DNA of 11,450 nucleotides, from positions 1 through 11,450 of the forward strand of contig URVS01000025.1 in the NCBI GenBank assembly GCA_900551385.1. Reading direction: 5' to 3'. Positions 7,684 through 11,450 of this stretch are shown here, piece by piece (positions within the stretch are counted from its first letter, which is position 1; each line of letters opens with the position of its first letter). The position numbers and the translations under genes were made by a program. This DNA is from an uncultured Mollicutes bacterium. GTDB taxonomy: Bacteria > Bacillota_I > Bacilli_A > RFN20 > CAG-449. The notes beneath the pieces were generated by a model that worked only from the letters and a program-made list of their open reading frames with translations, was not told where the DNA came from and made no database searches.

Positions 7684-8798
7684 TCCTTACTTATTTCTCC
7701 TTTAAAAACTTTAATATATTGTAATGCTGTTTTTTCCCACGTAAAATCCTTTTTTCTATTCATACTATATTGCTTAGCTTTCTGATAAAATTCTTTATTA
7801 TCATATAACATATTTAATATTTCATTTAACTGTTTATAATTGTGTGTTTCAAATCTCAATTTTGACATCTGAACTATTTCTTTCAAAGATGAATTATCTG
7901 CAACAACAACAGGAATATCCATCTGCATTGCCTCTACAACCGGAATTCCAAATCCTTCATATAATGAAGGCATAACAAATACATATGCATTCTTTAATAA
8001 ATAAGCTTTTTCCTGATCAGTAACGTAATTCAAATAATACACGTTATCCATATTATTTATTCTTTGCTCTATCTGTTCGCATTTCCATCCTATTTTACCG
8101 CATATTACCAAATCCATTTTATCATTTAAATTATAAAATGCATTCAATAAAACATCAATATTTTTTCTTGGCTCTATTGTACTTATAAACAAAATATACT
8201 TTCTATTTGTAAATTTATATTTATCAATTAACTCATCATGAATTTCCTCTTTTTTCATTTCATAATTATCATCATTTCCGGCAATGTATATTACATGAGT
8301 TTTTTTGTCACCCATAATGTCTTTATATTCATGTGTTAAAACCTTTTTAGTATAATTAGAAACACACACAATATCATCTGCCATTCTAACCGATGACTTA
8401 AACATTAAATCTGATATTAATCTCACCTTGAAATCAACAGTTTTAGGGAACAATTTGAAAGATAAATCATGTATCGTTAATACTGTTCTACAATTTAATC
8501 TTTTAGGAATAAAATGCTGTGTTCCCCAAAAAACATCTAATTTAATATTATCTTTTTCTAATTTCTTATGTAACTTCAAAAAATAAAAAAAACTTTTCTT
8601 AATCACCTTTCCATATCCATAAATATATTTTTTGACATTTTTATAATTTGATATGTCAAAATATATCTCTTTATCCGATATTAAATAGTATATATTTTTC
8701 TGATCCAGCTCCAATATATTTTTAAGCGTATACTCCAGGAAATATCCTATACCAGATTTTTTTTCTATTAAAGGTCTTGCATCAATGCCAATATTCAT
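7680..8798 (-). CDS. GT4 family glycosyltransferase (mannosyltransferase-like N-terminus)
   Basis: 372-residue GT4 glycosyltransferase. It opens with MNIGIDARPL and then SGIGYF (15-20), the donor-loop signature common in WbpY/WbdB-type enzymes often annotated as mannosyl- or rhamnosyltransferases; this resemblance does not fix the sugar. TIHDLSF (108-114) and VCVSNYT (144-150) are the conserved inter-domain elements. The second domain has STIEPRKN (206-213), VICGKIGWK (231-239) and the E-x7-E pair E281 and E289 in YEGFGIPVVEAM. The ATG at 8822 would add eight residues lying inside the previous gene. The ATG at 8798 starts the family's first strand directly and has GGGAG nine bases upstream, so I choose it. 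The gene starts one base after the preceding GT4 stop, and its TGA overlaps the polymerase ATG as ATGA. Confidence 0.94.
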   Translation of the reverse strand: MNIGIDARPLIEKKSGIGYFLEYTLKNILELDQKNIYYLISDKEIYFDISNYKNVKKYIYGYGKVIKKSFFYFLKLHKKLEKDNIKLDVFWGTQHFIPKRLNCRTVLTIHDLSFKLFPKTVDFKVRLISDLMFKSSVRMADDIVCVSNYTKKVLTHEYKDIMGDKKTHVIYIAGNDDNYEMKKEEIHDELIDKYKFTNRKYILFISTIEPRKNIDVLLNAFYNLNDKMDLVICGKIGWKCEQIEQRINNMDNVYYLNYVTDQEKAYLLKNAYVFVMPSLYEGFGIPVVEAMQMDIPVVVADNSSLKEIVQMSKLRFETHNYKQLNEILNMLYDNKEFYQKAKQYSMNRKKDFTWEKTALQYIKVFKGEISKE

Positions 8799-8799
8799 A

Positions 8800-9837
8800 C
8801 TACAACGCTCCCAATATTCCAACTAATTTTTTTGCTGATTTTTCCCAAGAATATTTATCCAAGATTTTTTGTGCATCTTCAACATTTTCCTCAAGAATTT
8901 TTTCCAAATTATAATTATATTTATACGGATTCACATAATATGCTGATTTCTCATAAACCTCTTTCATACATGGAGTATCCGAAATAATAATTTTTGCTCC
9001 TACACTTAACGCTTCCATTGGTGTTATCCCAAATCCTTCATATAATGTTGGAAAAATATATGCCTTACACTTTGACATTAGAAACTTAGCTTCAGAATCA
9101 GTTATGTAACCTATATATTTTATGTTTTTATGCTCATTCATTTCTTCACTATTAGAAAACATACTTAATTTACCACCTGCTACAACAAATAATTTTGAAG
9201 GATTACATTTTGCAACATTTACTATCCACTTTAGATTTTTATTAGGGGATAAAGTTGATAAAGAAAAATAAAAATCCTGTCGAATAATATCTTTGAACTT
9301 TTCGCCACTCTGTTCATCTATTTCTACTTTTTCAAAATGCTGCCACGCATTGCTAACCACATCTATTTTATTTTTATCTATACCTAAATATTTCTCTATT
9401 TCTAATTTTGAAAACTCCGATACTGTTAAAATCTTTTTGGCTTTCACAACACCATTTAACATAAATATTTTATTTCTCAACAAATATTTCTTACTATAAA
9501 ATTCTGGATGAGCACATGTTGCCATATCATGAATAACAACTATGCATTTCCTATTATAAAAGAGAGGTGCTGGACATGAAAGACAAATTCCTATTGCATT
9601 ATTTTTAATTAAATATTTCATGTAATCATATTGCTGCCATATTTTTTTTGATTTTTTACCATATTTAATTACTTTTAATCTTTTAAATGCAATATTAGTA
9701 TTTTCATACTCTGGAATTAAAACTTCTATATCTAGGGCATATTCTATATTATCAAGTGCTTTTAACAATTCTATTCCATATCTTTGTACGCCTGTTATCT
9801 TTTGAGTTAAAAAAATTCCGTTTATAACATATTTCAT
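8800..9837 (-). CDS. GT4 family glycosyltransferase
   Basis: 345-residue GT-B glycosyltransferase of family GT4, predicted to add one sugar of the repeat unit in the cytoplasm. The N-terminal domain opens with a strand and a TGVQRYGIELLKAL helix (about 15-28), the acceptor-side loop seen in WbpY/MtfA-like enzymes. VVIHDMA follows at about 100-106 and VSEFSK at 139-144. The second domain has LSPNKNL (196-202), VVAGGK (218-223) and the E-x7-E motif with E267 and E275 in YEGFGITPMEAL. I place the start at the ATG at 9837, not at the in-frame ATG at 9858. The former has GGGGTG five bases upstream, while the latter overlaps the stop of the preceding GT8 gene and has no well-spaced ribosome site. 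It ends in TAG one base before the next GT4 start, so the two are probably translationally coupled. Donor and acceptor sugars are unknown. Confidence 0.93.
   Translation of the reverse strand: MKYVINGIFLTQKITGVQRYGIELLKALDNIEYALDIEVLIPEYENTNIAFKRLKVIKYGKKSKKIWQQYDYMKYLIKNNAIGICLSCPAPLFYNRKCIVVIHDMATCAHPEFYSKKYLLRNKIFMLNGVVKAKKILTVSEFSKLEIEKYLGIDKNKIDVVSNAWQHFEKVEIDEQSGEKFKDIIRQDFYFSLSTLSPNKNLKWIVNVAKCNPSKLFVVAGGKLSMFSNSEEMNEHKNIKYIGYITDSEAKFLMSKCKAYIFPTLYEGFGITPMEALSVGAKIIISDTPCMKEVYEKSAYYVNPYKYNYNLEKILEENVEDAQKILDKYSWEKSAKKLVGILGAL
8808..8812 (-). promoter_or_regulatory. ribosome binding site deciding the GT4 start at 8798
   Basis: Coding-strand GGGAG nine bases before the ATG at 8798, embedded in the last codons of the upstream GT4. 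It supports the internal ATG over the one at 8822. Confidence 0.6.
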
Positions 9838-9842
9838 ATTTT

Positions 9843-9848
9843 CACCCC
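9843..9848 (-). promoter_or_regulatory. ribosome binding site deciding the GT4 start at 9837
   Basis: Coding-strand GGGGTG ends five bases before the ATG at 9837. The upstream ATG at 9858 has only a GAGG about 16 bases away, so the downstream start is preferred and the protein is seven residues shorter than the longest reading. Confidence 0.7.
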
Positions 9849-9857
9849 GTTTATTCA

Positions 9858-10822
9858 TTATCTATTGTTTATTTTCCTCAAAAAGGCTATAATTTTCATT
9901 TTCCACGGTATATTAATATTGCACATTATTGAAACAAGTATTTGTTTTTTATTTCTATTATCTTTACCCCAAAATTCATTGTTACCATTTGCCAGCATGT
10001 AATATTCACTAAATATATCTTTATATGGATATTTGCTATTATAATACCAAGGTCTCGCATACATAAAACCACCTGTCATATGCAAAATAGTATGTTCTGA
10101 TTTTGACTCATCATATTCTTTTTTAGTATAATAATTACTGCTATTTCTATAAATGACATATTCTTCATACTTAAAGCCTAAGCACTGTGAAACCACATTA
10201 TACTTCATCGGTAAAACTTTTATGCTATCTCTCATTACAACATTAATCACATCTTGATCAGGATATTTAAAACAACTACCTCTTTTATTAACAAGATCAA
10301 CAAATTCTTTTTCAATATTTATATCTCTTAATTTATTTAGATTAAATAATAAAACTCCTGAATTTATGTACGGATGCCCTATTCCAAGTCCGATTTTTTC
10401 TTTATAGTTATCATCCATACAATCTAAAACCCCGGCGACATTATATTCTGTAATATCCTCATTCCATAAATCACATATGTCATCACATATTATAGTATCA
10501 CAATCCATATACAATATTTTTTCTATATCATTAGGCAACAACTCAGTCAAATAAAGCCTGACAAACGCCACCATAGGCCATTCATTAGATGTTCTTATTT
10601 TACCTCTCATTCTATTTATACAATTTGAAGCATCAATAAAAATAAGATTTTGAACATATTTGTATTCATATACCTTTTTTTTATTATATTTTTATTTTTT
10701 TCTGATATATCATCATCTATAATATATAGGCTGATCTTCTGCTCTGTATTTTCCAACAAACTTACTATTGATGTCAACATTATAGAAATGAATTTGTTAT
10801 TACTTGCATATAATATATTCAT
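9858..10822 (-). pseudogene. GT8 family glycosyltransferase, reading frame broken at an A8 run
   Basis: The two parts of this gene form one GT8 (LgtC/GspA-like, retaining, metal-dependent) glycosyltransferase. The N-terminal frame starts at 10822 (MNILYASNNK, the typical first strand) and hits TAA at 10616-10618 after 68 residues. The rest of the enzyme is in another frame and runs to TAA at 9858-9860. Joining them at the A8 run (10675-10682) with a one-base correction gives 321 residues. In that protein the DCD metal motif falls at 107-109, almost exactly where the intact GT8 at 5312-6238 has DVD (108-110). The join reads on naturally as KKKVYEYKYV then LIFIDAS. Further GT8 signatures are YINSGVLLFN, PDQDVIN and HMTGG followed by RPW, where relatives usually have KPW. 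The ATG at 10610 inside the second part has no family start and would omit the first strands. The C-terminal tail is basic and may bind membrane. The stop overlaps an ATG just upstream of the next GT4. It may be a decayed gene, a phase-variable gene or a sequence error. Confidence 0.85.
10675..10682 (-). repeat. A8 homopolymer at the GT8 frameshift
   Basis: Eight T on the plus strand, so eight A in the coding strand, followed by GG. Read in the N-terminal frame it is ATA AAA AAA AGG, which contains the slippery heptamer A AAA AAA. One extra A, or a -1 slip, puts AAG GTA TAT GAA in frame with the remainder of the GT8. The frame of the second part has a TAA that begins at 10694, so the shift must lie between that point and the early stop at 10616. 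This run is by far the likeliest site. Confidence 0.8.
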
Positions 10823-10847
10823 AATACTAATTATCCTTTTATAAATA

Positions 10848-11450
10848 TTACATTTTATGAATTATTTCTACCAAATTACGTTTAAACTGCTCAATTGTAA
10901 AATCCTCCAGCACCCTTTTTCTAGCATTGTTGCCATAAACTTTACATAATTCTTTATCTTTTCCCAACTTATTTATTGCTTTTGCGTAATCTTTACAATC
11001 AGCATTTTTACATTCAATTCCAGTAACGCCATCTAAATTAACGTAATTGACACCACTACCCGGTATCGTAAATGTAACTGCTGGTTTCCCAAAATACATT
11101 CCCTCAGCTAATGCAATACCAAATGCCTCATTTTTAGTCACTGATGGAAAACAAAATACATCACATGCCATAAAGTATGCTATTAAATCTTTATCTGACA
11201 ACCTTCCCAAAAATTCCACTTTATCGTCATCTTTTGCAATCGTTTTTAACTGTTCTGTTAATGGTCCGTTTCCACCTATACAAATTTTAAAGTTATCATC
11301 TAAGAAAGCTGCGCTTTTGACAAGATATTCCATTCCCTTATACGGAACATGCCTGCCTACTGCAAGACATAGCACTTTATCTTTATACTTCTCTCTCAAC
11401 TCTACTGCACATTTTTTTATACTTTCTGTTACATTTAATCTCTCTGTATT
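10848..11450 (-). CDS. GT4 family glycosyltransferase, C-terminal part (5' end outside window)
   Basis: Retaining GT-B glycosyltransferase of family GT4 that would transfer a sugar from a nucleotide-sugar to the growing lipid-linked repeat unit on the cytoplasmic side of the membrane. The 200 visible residues are the second Rossmann domain. They begin just before the AVGRHVPYKG strand and loop (about residues 30-39 of the visible part), continue with the GGNGPL turn (59-64), and carry the family's E-x7-E signature (E108 and E116, in NEAFGIALAE), followed by a GKPAV strand and a PGSGVNYV loop. A TTG at 11399 could be read as a start, but the frame is open from there to the window edge and encodes the usual linker before the second domain, so the gene simply continues to the right. 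It ends in TAA, 25 bases before the frameshifted GT8 gene. Sugar specificity cannot be read from the sequence. Family call is firm. Confidence 0.93.
   Translation of the reverse strand, partial: NTERLNVTESIKKCAVELREKYKDKVLCLAVGRHVPYKGMEYLVKSAAFLDDNFKICIGGNGPLTEQLKTIAKDDDKVEFLGRLSDKDLIAYFMACDVFCFPSVTKNEAFGIALAEGMYFGKPAVTFTIPGSGVNYVNLDGVTGIECKNADCKDYAKAINKLGKDKELCKVYGNNARKRVLEDFTIEQFKRNLVEIIHKM

Noticed and set aside
9858..10610. A free-standing 250-residue GT8 starting at the ATG at 10610
   Set aside because: It would lack the first strand and donor-site region that every GT8 has, while those lie just upstream in another frame. A single frameshifted gene explains both parts.
10848..11399. A complete 183-residue GT4 starting with TTG at 11399
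   Set aside because: The frame stays open to the window edge with typical inter-domain sequence, and a GT4 of this length would have only one of its two domains.

Overview
The window is a section of a surface-polysaccharide (capsule, exopolysaccharide or O-antigen-like) assembly locus. All eleven genes lie on the minus strand, so transcription runs from position 11450 towards position 1. The DNA is very AT-rich by eye, the codons favour TTA, AGA and ATA, the standard code is used (one gene ends in TGA), and most genes carry purine-rich Shine-Dalgarno sites. This points to a low-GC Firmicute. A clostridial (for example Lachnospiraceae-type) host is a plausible inference, but nothing here proves it. 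No RNA gene, CRISPR array, insertion sequence or integrase was seen, and no gene-free stretch exceeds about 75 bases.

Layout in transcription order. The right end holds the C-terminal two thirds or so of a GT4 glycosyltransferase (10848-11450). Next is a GT8 glycosyltransferase split by a frameshift at an A8 run (9858-10822). Two more GT4 glycosyltransferases follow (8800-9837 and 7680-8798), then a Wzy-type polymerase (6283-7683), an intact GT8 glycosyltransferase (5312-6238), a DUF115/MptE-like protein (4410-5246) and a Wzx-type flippase (3014-4405). The left part is a modification block: a complete acyltransferase-3 membrane protein (1932-3011), an unrecognised 156-residue membrane-anchored or secreted protein (1421-1891), a second complete acyltransferase-3 protein (256-1347), and the N-terminus of a third one running off the left edge (1-179).

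How they would work together (inference from family knowledge): the GT4 and GT8 enzymes build a repeat unit on a lipid carrier at the inner face of the membrane. Wzx flips it, Wzy polymerises it outside, and the acyltransferases decorate it with O-acyl groups. The DUF115 protein may add a phospho- or glycosyl-linked group. The priming glycosyl-phosphate transferase, chain-length control and nucleotide-sugar genes are not in the window and presumably lie to the right or elsewhere. Spacing is tight: genes overlap by 4 bases or sit 1 to 73 bases apart, which suggests one operon. No convincing promoter or intrinsic terminator was found.

The points most worth a second look are the A8-tract frameshift in the first GT8 gene (decay, ON/OFF switching, slippage rescue or a sequence error), the uncharacterised 156-residue protein between two acyltransferases, the run of three acyltransferase genes, a G7 tract near the end of wzx, and the DUF115 protein.
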